From Ochotona curzoniae (Eukaryota > Chordata > Mammalia > Lagomorpha > Ochotonidae): a stretch of DNA of 64,000 nucleotides. How positions within the stretch are numbered: position 1 is the stretch's first letter; every line of letters begins with the position of its first letter. The stretch spans positions 8,184,001 through 8,248,000 of the forward strand of contig NW_024465751.1 of assembly GCF_017591425.1 (NCBI RefSeq), written 5' to 3'. The notes under the pieces were generated by a model, which was not told where the DNA came from, did no database searches, and was given only the letters and a program-made list of their open reading frames with translations. Of this stretch, positions 23,670 to 64,000 are shown one piece after another. Both the position numbers and the translations under genes were made by a program.

Positions 23670-24163
23670 ATAGCCTTTCTGTATAGTACTTGTAAGGACT
23701 TATTCCAATATCCCAACCTGGACCCTGCGCCATTCCTTCTTCCTCACAGCTCACAGAATTCGCGCCAGTCCAGCCATCCACCAATCAGATGTAAACTGGC
23801 ATTCCACCTGAGAATCCCACCCCCAATCTCCCAGCCCCTTCCCCAAACCCGCCCACTCGCCAATCATCCCCAGGCATTCACCTGCAGGCACCAATCTCCT
23901 GGGGCCTTGACCTCAATCCCTCCCAATCCCCCCGCACCTGGCAGACAAAAAAGGCCCCCAGGTGCGGTTCGCTCTCTCTCTTGCTGTCTTGTTCTCTCTT
24001 GCTCTCTTGCTCTCTTGTTCTCTCTTGCTCTCTCTTGCTCTCTCTTTCTCTCTCTCTTGCTCTCTTTCTTGCTCTTGCTCTCCTTGGTTCCTCTCCCCTG
24101 CTCTTCCTCTCTCTCTCCTCCTTCTTACCTCCCTTCCCCCTTCCCCTTTTCCTGCCCCACTCG

Positions 24164-24217
<54 letters not shown>

Positions 24218-24345
24218 TCCCTTGCTCCCCCCCCCCTTTCCCGTTCCCCTTCCCCTATTCCTGCCCCGCTGGAATAAACTTCCTAAGTTGCGTCTGGTGT
24301 TTTCAGCTCACGGTAAAGAACCAGGTTGCGAGAATTAGATGCGCG
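23670..24345 (+). mobile_element. Candidate ERV LTR with long CT-rich tract
   Basis: It is read as a solo LTR from its layout: a U3-like part with CACCAATCAG (23780) and CGCCAATCAT boxes, a promoter-like AAAAAAGGCCCCCAGGTGCG at 23945, a CT-rich tract, then GGAATAAACTTCCTAAGTTG (AATAAA at 24273), and a short U5-like end. No internal retroviral genes and no clear target duplication were seen, so both ends are approximate. It lies 0.7-1.4 kb from the promoter, antisense to NSMCE2. Confidence 0.45.
23968..24214 (+). repeat. CT-rich tract with (CTCTCTTG)n and (TC)n
   Basis: Variants of CTCTCTTGCT dominate 23968-24080, and a (TC)n run of some 24 units spans 24165-24213. The three plus-strand frames here (Leu/Ser-only proteins) are translations of this repeat. 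Confidence 0.9.
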
Positions 24346-25067
24346 TAAAGTATCTTAATATCGTATAACCTAAAACTAGAACTCTTCCACTCTTTTAAAT
24401 AACTAACAGTACTGAGGTAGCTGTAATGCCAAAATTTTATACACAATACGACCTTCTTAAAATCCGTGGCGACCTTGTTCAGGTTTGTAATGCTAGACAG
24501 AATGTATCTTTTCCTCTGAGGCATTCTTTTATGCCTGGAACGGACTGTTGCTTCCCTCAAAACACCACTATCCTTTATCTCTCCCTCACACACACACCCT
24601 ATGATAAAACTCATAAAGATTTGCTTTTTTAACCCTGGGAAAGTCTCAAACGAGAATCCTGAGATTCTATAGCATCTAAAAGGGCTCTTCACAAGAACCA
24701 GGCCATCGATAAAGATTTGATGAGAATTACATCGCTCCCGGCCACCTGCTATCTTTAACTGGCGCCACAGCACACGAGCCTCAAGACCGTTCATCATCAC
24801 AGCCCATCTACAGAAGCCAAAGAACACCGAGGCGCAAGGAGCTCACAAACTAGAGAACACAGTCTTTGAAATGCGTGTAAAGCCAGGTTTTTGAACCAAA
24901 AAGTTGTGGCGCGCCACATCTCCAGAGCTTCAGCAGAGAGAGGGCGTCTCAGAGAGGGGCGTCAACTGTAACACACTCAACATCGCGGAGAGACAGAGGC
25001 CAGGACCGTCTACCAGCCTGGGACTCTGCAGAGCGCCTCCCCATCGCCTCCTCGGCTTCCGCCTTAC

Positions 25068-25180
25068 CTGCTGCCCAATTCAGATGCGCCTGATAGACCC
25101 GAACTTTCCACAACTGGATCCTGAATCCCTTCCTCAATTCCCCCTCACAGTCGCTGAAACGGCTAGCGCGGGACCCTGCG
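25068..25180 (-). other. NSMCE2: NSMCE2 exon 1, noncoding (inferred)
   Basis: On the minus strand a good donor, GGCAGCAG|GTAAGG, lies with GT at 25067-25066, inside the CpG-rich promoter and about 14.4 kb upstream of the first coding exon. This fits a leader exon transcribed away from WASHC5. The 5' end is unknown; 25180 is a placeholder short of the E-box at 25203. Confidence 0.5.
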
Positions 25181-25202
25181 TCATCAGCCCGCGCCGCGAG
25201 TG

Positions 25203-25212
25203 GTCACGTGAC
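25203..25212. promoter_or_regulatory. Palindromic E-box GTCACGTGAC (CLEAR-type)
   Basis: This is a perfect ten-base palindrome around CACGTG. It is the consensus bound by TFEB/TFE3/MITF (CLEAR element) and also by USF. It lies between the two inferred start sites, so it could serve both genes. Occupancy is inference. Confidence 0.7.
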
Positions 25213-25221
25213 GCCCCGCCC
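25213..25221. promoter_or_regulatory. GC box (GCCCCGCCC)
   Basis: This is a canonical Sp1/KLF site on the minus strand, abutting the palindromic E-box. Confidence 0.55.
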
Positions 25222-25239
25222 AGCTCTCCGCCTCCTGGA

Positions 25240-25247
25240 TCATGTGA
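25240..25247. promoter_or_regulatory. M-box TCATGTGA
   Basis: This is an exact TCATGTGA, the M-box form of the E-box preferred by MITF/TFE factors. Its centre is 36 bases from the centre of the palindromic E-box at 25203. Confidence 0.55.
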
Positions 25248-25308
25248 CGGCCTGGGGGAGCCAGGAGCGGAAGCCTGGTTTTGGCCCGGCTGGAGATCTG
25301 GGCTTACG

Positions 25309-25316
25309 GATATAAG
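25309..25316 (+). promoter_or_regulatory. TATA-like element for WASHC5
   Basis: GATATAAG lies about 100 bases upstream of the exon 1 donor. TATA boxes are unusual in CpG promoters of housekeeping genes, so it may be incidental. Confidence 0.35.
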
Positions 25317-25334
25317 AGGGGCTCGGCATCAATA

Positions 25335-25413
25335 GGCGTGTGGGGCTGGGGTGCGGATTCCGCGCGGGACCGGCGGCCCTGCGGGTGAGCCGCTGGCGCG
25401 GTCCGGCTGACAG
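25335..25413 (+). other. WASHC5: WASHC5 exon 1, noncoding (inferred)
   Basis: The 5' edge is a guess: a TATA-like TATAAG at 25311 would place initiation near 25335-25345. The 3' edge is a strong donor, CAG|GTGAGT, with GT at 25414-25415. A second possible donor, GCGG|GTGAGC, lies at 25384/25385. The exon lies in the CpG-rich promoter and carries no plausible coding start in frame with strumpellin, in keeping with a leader exon spliced to the exon at 33329. RNA evidence would be needed to fix both ends. Confidence 0.55.
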
Positions 25414-27822
25414 GTGAGTCCTGAGGGGGTGCGCCCCTTCTCTTCACATCTCGGATCCCCTCCCCCGCCCTGGCCGAGGGACCCGCTGCAGCGTGGTGCG
25501 CTCTGTTTGAGGGACCTAGGATGGAGGAGACTCACACGCCTCCTGGAGCTGGGGTTGCAGTCCCCTCTTCCTCTCTACTTAGATGCAAATCATTCCGCAC
25601 TCTCGGCTGTGGAAAGCCATGTCCCGGTAACTGATCCTTCCAAGTTTTTCGGTAGTAGCTGTGGGGATGTTGTTCCTCCAATTACTTTCTAGGAAACTGA
25701 TTGGTTCACAGGCTGCTTTAATGGAACTGAGCTTGAATTATGCGTCTGCTGTGGGTTGCGCGTTTCAGGAAATCATTGCTCTGTCCCATACCTCACCTGT
25801 GACATGGAGATGTCCTTTGCATTTGAGAATAGAGGGAATGGCCCTAGGTCACAGGAAGTCCTAGATCCCAACTGTCTGGAGCCCCCTCCAGTGTAGGAGA
25901 GTGGTTAGGGAGAAATTTCAGTGCCCTGCCCACAATCAGAGACACCCTCCCCAGTGGCCCTGAACCTGTCTTCTCCAGGATTTGTAAATCAGACTAGAAC
26001 AGCCGGCTCGTTTCAGAACCTTTTCTGGAAGGAATATGCCACTCACATTTAAATTGATTGACGACCATTGTGGTTTATTCAGGCTGAGGGATTTGGGAAG
26101 ACTGACGTTTCTGTCATTATGCATGCAAGGTTGTGTGAAAAGATAAGTAGCGCTCTAATTTAGTCCACCGAGAGTCTCTCCACCATGGTGACATTTCCTT
26201 AAGCAGTACAGTGCTGTACCCGCCACATCACGGGCATGACAGTGCCATGCTTGGTTCTTGGAAGCACATTGTCTACAATTCCTTCCCATTCTGAAAATTC
26301 TTGTTGCATGCCAAGTTCCTAAAAATTTCACTACTTTGTAACTTGTAAAGGAACATAAGGAATTGAGAGGAATCTCTGTTTCATGGCCACGAGTCACGGA
26401 GCCTGCATTGACTCGACTGGTCTTTAAGAGTTTTCCTCAGTGTTAACACCCAGGGCACCCCCTGGAAGGATGCTTTATAGTTTCCTCGGCACCATTTATT
26501 TGGACCTCACCCTGGAGTAATTATGAAAGACTCATCTGTGTCTTGACACCTTGTAAAGCCACCACCCACCTGCCTGTGAGGTCAGTGCAACATGGTTAGA
26601 CTCCTTGCATAATGATTCTGCGATTCAATTCTGCAGGAACTGAAGCACATTGCAAGTGGGCTCTTACCCATCCGGTAGGGCTGGTTTGCAGATGCTCTAG
26701 CTGCATTGGATGGGGTCACTTGTGCAGATCTCTTCTGTCACATGAAGAATGTAGACCAGGTTAGGAGCTCTCTGGTATATAACACTGTCGCTAAATGTGT
26801 TGATGTAACCAAATGATTTCCTTCTTTCTCTTAATCTTGTGTGAACTTTCTGGATCTTCAGAAATTTACCAGAAGATGCTTGCATTATTAAAAATTATTA
26901 AAAATGTGAAGGAAAGTCAAGTGCTCCCATATAAGATGGAATTACAGGCAGCAAGCTTATATCACCAAGAGTTTGTCTTACATTAAAAAGATACAACACA
27001 AACATTTGTTTTTATAGAATTTTAGACGAAGCCATTACTCTAAATAATAGATGCACACAACTTTTGTTTTGCTTTGCTACACATCTATCATATCTTGTCT
27101 AAATCTGTCTTAAAGCTGTGTGTGGTACAATTCTTGAGTAATGACTTAAAGATTAAAATAAGAGAGTGACACACTGAAGTCTTGATTTATGTCATTATCT
27201 GTCCCTGACAGTACACGTGCAGATTCTACCTTTCGGTACAGAATGGAGACGAGGGTAGGTAATGTGGCTTTGCTTTAAGCTGTTTTCTCCAGGACCCCAA
27301 TGTCTTCTCTGTCTTGGAACCCAAATCTGGCTTGCCCCCTCCCAGTGAACCTGAGGCTCATCCTATTGAGACCACCCAGGTTAGTTTGGGGGTCTTCAAA
27401 GGAGCTCAGTACTGGTAACCACTGTCCATTTTTCCCTCCTTTCTCTTTTAACTCCCAAGCTAGACCGTGTCAGTGAGGAAAATGAAATAAAATTATTTGA
27501 AATTCAGCCTGTGAGAGATCACTGGAGTTTAACAATCAAGCATTGTGAAGAACACTAAAAGGATTTGTGAATAATTTATGTGTTAATGTGCACTATTGGA
27601 TGCCGTCATGAGAGAGTGTCAGGCAGCTGCAGTGACTTCTGTCACAGCGCCTTGTTTTCGGGGGCCCTATGCAGACCCTCCCCCAGCTCTGTTCTGCATC
27701 TTCCTCACCCTGCTGCAGCCATAGTGGCCTCCTAGCTATTCCTCAAGCATGGCACCTTCCTGCCCTGGGGCCCCACTTGTAACCTCTGGCTAGCATATCT
27801 TTCTTCTGATCGTTATCCTGCT

Positions 27823-28275
27823 GCAAAATAGATTACTCCAAAACCCAGTGGCTTAAGACGATGGTGTCTCACAGTTTCTAAGTTCTGGAATCAGGGGGAT
27901 GGCTTAGCTACCTCCCTTGGCTCAGGGCCTCTTTTGTTGTCTGAAGTCTACCCAGGGACTCAGGGAACCACTTCCAGACACACGGGGTCATCGGTAAATT
28001 TCCATCCACTATGACAAGGACTCCTCCACTGAGCTGTCATAATGAGACAATTTTCTCCACAAAGACTAGCAAGCCAGAGAAGGTGCTACTAGTCATGGTG
28101 TTTTTTGTTCTCTGAGTTCCTAACTGCTATCTCCCACTTCTGCTCCATTCTTCCCTGTAATAGGAGGCAGTAAGCCAGCTCACACTCAAGGGATGGAGTC
28201 TACCTAAGGCAGGAATATCAGGAGGCAGAGGTCATTGTGGGGAGGAAGACTGTCTTGGAAGCTGCCTGCCACACC
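27823..28275 (-). mobile_element. MaLR/MLT1-like LTR (tentative)
   Basis: CAAAACCCAGTGGCTTAAGAC, then ATGGTGTCTCACAGTTTCTAAG, and at the far end ATATCAGGAGGCAGAGGTCA with TTGGAAGCTGCCTGCCACA, a familiar old LTR layout read in reverse. Confidence 0.45.
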
Positions 28276-28439
28276 CAGCTACCTTTCATGCTCACTCCCC
28301 TGCTTCCCTCTGATTTCTGCTGAAATATTATCACAGAGTTTGCCGAGCCACTTCATGTGAACCGGCACGAGTTCCATCCCTGATGTGTGCTTTTTTTTTT
28401 TTTTAATAGCGATTATCACAGCCTGCTGTTCACTACCTT

Positions 28440-28570
28440 TTTCCCCTTCCCAAGTAGTTAGGCTCCATGAAAGGAGGAACTCGCTGTTTTTTAACGTCTT
28501 ATGCCAGATGCTGAAACAGTGCTTGACACCTAATAGTCACCAGATGAATATTTGTTCAATGAAGCATTGG
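28440..28570 (+). mobile_element. L2 3' end
   Basis: TTAGGCTCCATGAAAGGAGG, AACAGTGCTTGACACC and GAATATTTGTTCAATGAAGC mark the L2 terminus. Confidence 0.65.
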
Positions 28571-29189
28571 TATCATTATGGATGCCTTCCCAAATAACCT
28601 AAAACCCAATTTTAGTGGATAAACCACAAAAGCATTTAACAGGTGTTATAGAAATAGTTGAAGCAGATCAGTAATACCAGCAAGAATTTAGGTTCTTTTT
28701 TTGTCCTGCTCTAAAATCTACATCTTCTTGATTCCCCCTACCCACCAATTGTGCCACCTCATGGTCACCAAATAGCTGTTGCAGCTCCAGGCATTGCATG
28801 TTCATTAGACCACGTGCATTTGAAGACAAGAAGCAGAGGAATAGCCAAATGGAGAGAAAGAGCTCTTCACATGCTCCTCTTCTTTTAGCAAGATGGAAAA
28901 CACATTTTCTAGAAGCCCTGCTTTAGACTTATTCTTAAAACTCATAGATTAAAGCTTCCAAGTCTGTTTGCTTCCTGGAGGGTACTAAAATAAGAATCTG
29001 ACCATCACATCTTCCATGGGAAAAAGAGAGAGAGAAAGGAAGGGAAGGAGTGGGGAATATTATTGAAGGACCATAATTTCCTAATAAATTAGGATGTTCG
29101 CAGATATTGACTTAGTGACAGACTTCCAAAAGGGAAAAAGAAGCTTCTTCGGGTTATGCAGGCTTTGCCAGCAGTAGATAACTCTCAGA

Positions 29190-29560
29190 GGCATGGGGCC
29201 AGTGCCATGGCAAAGCACACCAAGCCTCAGGCTGTAGTGCCAGCATCCCATATGGATACTAGTGGCTCCACTTCTGATCCAGCTCACTGCTAGTGGCCCA
29301 AAAAAGCAGAGGAAGATGGTCTGAGTCTTTGGGCCCCTGTACCCAAAGAAAACCAAAAGGAAAACCAAAAGGAAGCTCCAGGCTCCTCGCTTCAGACCAA
29401 CCCAGCTCTGGTCATTGTGGCTTTTTGTGGATTGAATCAACAGAAGGAAGATTTCTCTCTCTCTATCTCTCTCTCCTCTGTCTCTCTCTCTCTAACTGCC
29501 TCTCAAATAAAACTACATACATCCTAAGAGAAAGAGAGAGAGAGAGAAAGCATGCAAGCA
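29190..29560 (+). mobile_element. CSINE, old type
   Basis: GGGCCAGTGCCATGGCAAAG to TCAAATAAAACTACATACATCC, with an internal AACCAAAAGGAAAACCAAAAGG duplication and (CT)n at 29455-29492. Confidence 0.8.
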
Positions 29561-29849
29561 AGCAATTGGAGGCAAGGCAAGCATTGAGCATTTTTGCTGA
29601 AGCTGCAAGGAGTCTCTCCTGTAACAAGTTTTTCACAAATCTGTCTGTATCTACACAGGCTATGAAATTGGAAGATGACTCAAGACTTCCATGAAATTAA
29701 CAAGTGGTGACCTAGCTAAACTAACAATCAGAGAAGCAAAGATAAAGATGGCATCATTATCACTTCCAAAAACAGTGATTTTTAAAAGAAATTGAAACAT
29801 CATAATACAATGTAATCAACAAAGAAAAAAAAATTGAAACAGCGTTTCT

Positions 29850-30212
29850 AGGGTCCCTTTGATGCTGTTCCAGCAAGGTAGCTTAGACTGGGTAATTGAT
29901 AAAGAACACACTCATATTTCTTACATTGGCTGGGAGGTCCAAGATCCAATCCGAGAATTCTGGCAAATATCTTCATTCTGTGCCATCCTGTGCTGTAAGA
30001 TGGAAGGACTAGGGAATCTGAACTCTGTTTTGTAGCACACTCAGTCACTCAATAACAAATCCTGACATTAACCCATTCATAGGGCAGAGTCCTCATGATG
30101 TGATCCCTGTGAAAGGTCCTACCTGTCAAAACTCTTGCATCAGGGATTCAGATTGCAACGCGCATGACGGAGGAACACATTCAAAGTGTAGCAGAGGACA
30201 CATAGAAAATGA
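29850..30212 (-). mobile_element. MaLR (MST/MLT1-type) solo LTR
   Basis: The plus strand reads the LTR backwards: GACTGGGTAATTGATAAAG, ATTAACCCATTCATAGGGC, AGTCCTCATGATGTGATCC and GAACACATTCAAAGTGTAGCA, diagnostic of the MST/THE group. Confidence 0.75.
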
Positions 30213-30265
30213 ATCACACCTTTAAAGATTCTTTGTAAAAATCGCTACTTTTAAAATCGCACTGT

Positions 30266-30608
30266 GGGAACCAATGATGTGGCACAGTGAGGCAAGTTGG
30301 CACTTGTGATGCTGACATCCCATATGGGCACCGGTTGAAGTCCTGGCTGCTCTGTTTCAGATCCAGCTCACTGCCAGTGAACTTGGATAAGTAGTATTTG
30401 GTGACCTTGCATCCCTGTGAAAGACCCAGATGGAATTCTGGGCTCCTGGCTTTGGATTGTCCTAGCGCTGACTGCTGTAGCTCTTTGAGGAATGAGCAAA
30501 CACATGGAAACTAACTCTCTCTCTCTCCTTCTTTCTCTCTCTCCCTACCCTACTGTAATTTTCTTGTTGTCAGATAAATTAAACACAACCTTTTTTTAAA
30601 AAAAAAGA
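30266..30608 (+). mobile_element. CSINE, old type
   Basis: GATGTGGCACAGTGAGGCAAG, CATCCCATATGGGCACCGG, full body, (CT)n and an A-rich tail. Confidence 0.85.
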
Positions 30609-30749
30609 TACCATGAAGCTCAACACGGAGTACAACAGTTATGTTATCAAGACCATATCTTGGTGAAATCTGTTTTAATCGTAAAAATTCACTTTCATAC
30701 ATTTTATTCAGACCCCTACATCCATGTTGAGACCATGTAGAAAATACTT

Positions 30750-30895
30750 AGGGCTCCGTCCATCAGCCTGATGTAGTTCCTGTTGCATCCATTTAGAGAG
30801 TGAACCAGCAGGTGGAAAATCTCACCTTTTCTCTCTGTCTCTCTTTAATTCTGCCTCTATTCAAATAAATAAAAATTAATAAAACTTTTTTTAAA
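30750..30895 (+). mobile_element. CSINE 3' fragment
   Basis: Only the last third is present: GTTGCATCCATTTAGAGAGT GAACCAGCAGGTGG to the CAAATAAATAAAAATTAATAA tail. Confidence 0.7.
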
Positions 30896-31427
30896 CTGGA
30901 TGATTGCTGTAATTCACAGCCCCCTTCACTGTTGGTTAGGCAGCAACTCTTCCATTCATTGTTATCTGGATTATTCTTTATGAATTACCTCTTTGTATTC
31001 TTCACCCATCAGCTTTATCATTATCAGCTTGTGAAATCCCTTTAAATGTTGCAAAAGGCATCCCTCTATTTTCTCTCTACATTTCAAATCCATCTTTCAG
31101 ATCATGGAACATTGAAAAGTAGGGTTTTTTTAATGTTATGTATTAAAATATATGTTTATGCTCACACCTGGGTTTCCTTCTCTAGTTCTGAATTTCTGTA
31201 AGATGGCACTTTACTAAGCTTTCCCAGTGTGAATCAACTGCCTTTCCCTACAGAAGAGCTAGTCAAGACACCAGGCTGACACGTGAACGTGTGTTGCACT
31301 TCCTGTTTCTTTATCTTGAACACACTGGAGCATTTCATTTCTCTCTCTGGTTTTGTTCTTTTTTCAGTCATAATAATCGTGGTTTCACATCTCTAATCTT
31401 CTGAAGAACTTAAAACTACAAGTGCTT

Positions 31428-31755
31428 GGGCCCGGCGAAATAGCCTAATGGCTAAATCCTTGCCTTGCATCTGTTAGGATCTCATATGGGTGTCAATTTG
31501 TGTCCCAGCTGCTACACTTCCCATTCACCTCCCTGCTCGTGGCCTGGAAAGGCAGTAGAGGATGGCCCAAGGACTTGGGACCCTGAACCCACTTGGAAGA
31601 CATGGAAGAATCTCCTGGCTACAGGCTTCAGATTGGCTCAGCTCTTGCCATTGTGGCCACTTGGGGTGTGATCAAGCAGATGGAAGATCTTTCAGTCTGT
31701 GTCTCCTTCTCTGTATATGTGCCTTTGCAATAAAGAATAACATGAGTCTTAAAAA
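31428..31755 (+). mobile_element. CSINE
   Basis: GGGCCCGGCGAAATAGCCTAA head, CTCATATGGGTGTCAATTTG, full body and a GCAATAAAGAATAACATGAG tail. Confidence 0.88.
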
Positions 31756-31807
31756 TGGGTACAACTGCCTCCCATCTCCTTATAAGAAACTCTAGAGCCC
31801 TGCATGG

Positions 31808-31925
31808 AAGAGAGAGAGAGAGAAAGGAAGAAAAAGAAAGAAAAAAGGACAAAAGGAAGGAGAAATACAAAGAGATAGAGACAAAGAAAAAATGAAGGAA
31901 AGCAAAAGGAAGGAAGAAACTCAGA
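31808..31925 (+). repeat. GA/GAAA-rich tract
   Basis: This polypurine stretch (GAGAGAGAGAAAGGAAGAAA...) lies in WASHC5 intron 1. Confidence 0.85.
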
Positions 31926-32288
31926 TATTCTAGGTGAAAAGAAGTGGTGCTTTGCTCTATTTCTAACCTTATCAGAAGCTAATGTGCTAGATGATTCTGT
32001 GCAGCCTGCTTGGGAACCAGAGTGACTGGATATAGAGTAGCAGTCCTCTCCTGCAGAAGCTTCCAGAACCTGTTAGCAGTAATTACAGTATTTAGTCTGC
32101 TAAGAAATCAACTGTCCTCAGTGGATCAGATTACAAGAGAAATAAGTAATAACTTGTGCTAATAGGACTACACACCTCTACGCTATATTATGTGAGACTT
32201 TTGGACCTTTTTCATTTGCTATTTGTAAATCACCTTTACAGCATTTTGTAGAACTTGGCTCTCTAATTTGTTTGAGATTTGTTTATTT

Positions 32289-32600
32289 GTGGAGCTGGCA
32301 TTGTAGCGGAGCAGGTAAAGCCACTTCCTGCAGTGCCAGCATCCCAACATCCTTAGTAGAGCACCTGTTCAAGTCCCAGGTGCTCCACTTCCAATCTAAC
32401 TCTGTGCTAATTTGTCTGGCAAAGCAGATGGCCCAAATGCTTTTGCCTCTGCATTCATGTGGGCAATCTGGGTGAAGCCCCTGGCTCCCAGCTTCAACCA
32501 GGTCCAGCTGTGGCCGTGGAAACCACTCACCATCAGCACCCCCACCAATCTCTTTCTCTTTTTCATCCTGTTATTTATTTTAAATAAATAAATAACTCTT
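32289..32600 (+). mobile_element. CSINE, old type (left arm of an inverted pair)
   Basis: CTGGCATTGTAGCGGAGCAGG to TTAAATAAATAAATAACTC. It faces the minus copy at 32608 tail to tail. Confidence 0.8.
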
Positions 32601-32607
32601 TAAAAAA

Positions 32608-32915
32608 AGATTGGCTTATTTGAAAGGTAAAATGACAGAGAAAAGCAGGAAGAGAGAGATCTCCCACTGACTCACAGCCCCAGATGCCCTCAACAGCCTG
32701 GGCCGAGCCAGGCTGAAGCCAGGAGCCAGGAACTCCATCTGGTTCTGCCATGCGGTGGCAGGGCCTCAAGTACTTGGGCATTCACCTGCTGCCTCCCTGT
32801 TGCATTAGCAGGAAGCTGAGTCTGAAGCAGAGGAACCAGCCTGAACTAGCATTTTGATAGGGGATGCAGGCATTCCAAGAATGATTTAACGCACTATGCC
32901 ATGGTGCCAGGCATA
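32608..32915 (-). mobile_element. CSINE, old type (right arm of an inverted pair)
   Basis: It starts with the reversed tail TTGGCTTATTTGAAAGGTAA and ends CACTATGCCATGGTGCCAGGC. Confidence 0.85.
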
Positions 32916-33328
32916 TTTTAAAAGCAGTACAGCAGTGAATCTGAGCTCTGTTTTACTGTATTTGTTAATACAGTAAATAGTGAGGGTAGCTTTTGCAATT
33001 AGAAGATACTGGAACCATGCATGTGTAATAATTCCTTCTCCTGGGCTCAGGAAGGAACTAGATCTTGTCTTTCCTCATGAGAAGTGAGTACCAGATTGAA
33101 AAAAAGAGGCCGAACACATTCATCTAGCTGAGAACCTCCCCACACGAGGGGGATGGGCAGAAACAGGACCACTCAATACATTGCCTTTCTCCCCATATCA
33201 GAATTCACAATTTTTTAGCGAAATTGAATTTTCAAGAGAGATTGAGGGGAAAACACTGGCATGTTTTTAAGCATGGACTTCCTTTGGAAATGGAGATTTT
33301 TATGCTTTTTTAAATGCTTTGGATGCAG

Positions 33329-64000
<30,672 letters not shown>

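Larger units (their letters stand above)
10659..25067 (-). other. NSMCE2: NSMCE2 intron 1
   Basis: This 14.4 kb intron lies between the leader exon and the first coding exon. It contains two lagomorph L1 3' UTR copies in opposite orientation, an L2, MIRs, a cluster of MaLR LTRs interrupted by CSINEs, and a CT-rich candidate ERV LTR close to the promoter. I see no recognisable content in 10700-11360, 13360-14600 (AT-neutral unique sequence), 17240-17830 or 24350-24850. Confidence 0.8.
1..25180 (-). other. NSMCE2: NSMCE2 gene, 5' part (two exons and introns)
   Basis: NSMCE2 (MMS21) is the SP-RING SUMO E3 ligase of the SMC5/6 complex and acts in nuclear DNA repair. Only the 5' end is here: exon 1 (noncoding) ending at 25068, intron 1 at 10659-25067, the first coding exon at 10488-10658, and a partial intron from 10487 to the left edge. 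I looked on the minus strand of 1-10480 for the next coding piece (the S-S-E-Y-S-M-D-K segment of the human protein) and did not find it, so it must lie beyond the window. The head-to-head pairing with WASHC5 matches the human locus. The 5' limit near 25180 is approximate. Confidence 0.9.
24900..25500. promoter_or_regulatory. CpG-rich bidirectional NSMCE2/WASHC5 promoter
   Basis: CpG is dense here and rare on either side. NSMCE2 exon 1 leaves on the minus strand (donor at 25067) and WASHC5 exon 1 on the plus strand (donor at 25414), so the inferred start sites are only about 150-200 bases apart. Elements seen are TGCGTCAT at 25177, GTCACGTGAC at 25203, a GC box at 25213, TCATGTGA at 25240, an ETS-like GCGGAAGC at 25267 and TATAAG at 25311. 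Confidence 0.85.
25414..33328 (+). other. WASHC5: WASHC5 intron 1
   Basis: This intron runs from GT at 25414 to AG at 33328. The stretch 25500-27800 has no repeat I can name and may be conserved unique sequence. Further right it holds two MaLR LTRs (27823, 29850), an L2 tail (28440) and six CSINEs, two of them an inverted pair (32289-32915). A purine-rich GAAA tract lies at 31808-31925. Confidence 0.75.

Noticed and set aside
23907..24348. Leu/Ser-rich plus-strand proteins of 98-143 residues
   Set aside because: They are translations of the CT-rich simple repeat in three frames; not plausible proteins.

Overview
The window is mammalian nuclear DNA from a lagomorph. Copies of a tRNA-derived C-type SINE (CSINE) are very frequent. 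The younger ones share a diagnostic tail that ends ...TCTGACTTTCCAATAAAAATAAATAAATC, which differs from the rabbit consensus I remember, so a pika (Ochotona) is my inference. Two genes are supported. They lie head to head around a CpG-rich promoter at about 24.9-25.5 kb, the arrangement seen at human 8q24.13.

On the minus strand, 1-25.2 kb holds the 5' part of NSMCE2 (SMC5/6-complex SUMO ligase): a noncoding first exon next to the promoter, a 14.4 kb intron, the first coding exon at 10488-10658, and the start of the next intron, which runs off the left edge. On the plus strand, from about 25.3 kb to the right edge, is the 5' part of WASHC5 (strumpellin, a WASH-complex subunit): a noncoding first exon, then 16 coding exons between 33449 and 62161. 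Together they encode residues 1-699 with every splice phase consistent. The last 460 or so residues lie beyond the window.

The rest is intronic and dominated by transposable-element remains. These include about 30 CSINEs of several ages, L1 pieces with lagomorph-type 3' UTRs, L2 and MIR fossils, MaLR LTRs (a cluster at 18.9-23.1 kb, others at 27.8, 29.9 and 46.3 kb), a candidate ERV LTR with a long CT tract at 23.7-24.3 kb, a MER5-like hAT remnant, an 18-bp minisatellite and several microsatellites.

The points most worth a second look are the shared promoter, which has a perfect GTCACGTGAC palindrome (the CLEAR/TFEB-type E-box) and a nearby TCATGTGA M-box; a GC-AG intron in WASHC5 that the reading frame forces; a small uORF in the WASHC5 leader; and three tail-to-tail inverted SINE pairs inside WASHC5 introns. 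I found no convincing undescribed protein-coding system. The long open frames outside the two genes mostly run through repeats. Repeat boundaries are read by eye and are good to about 10-30 bases.
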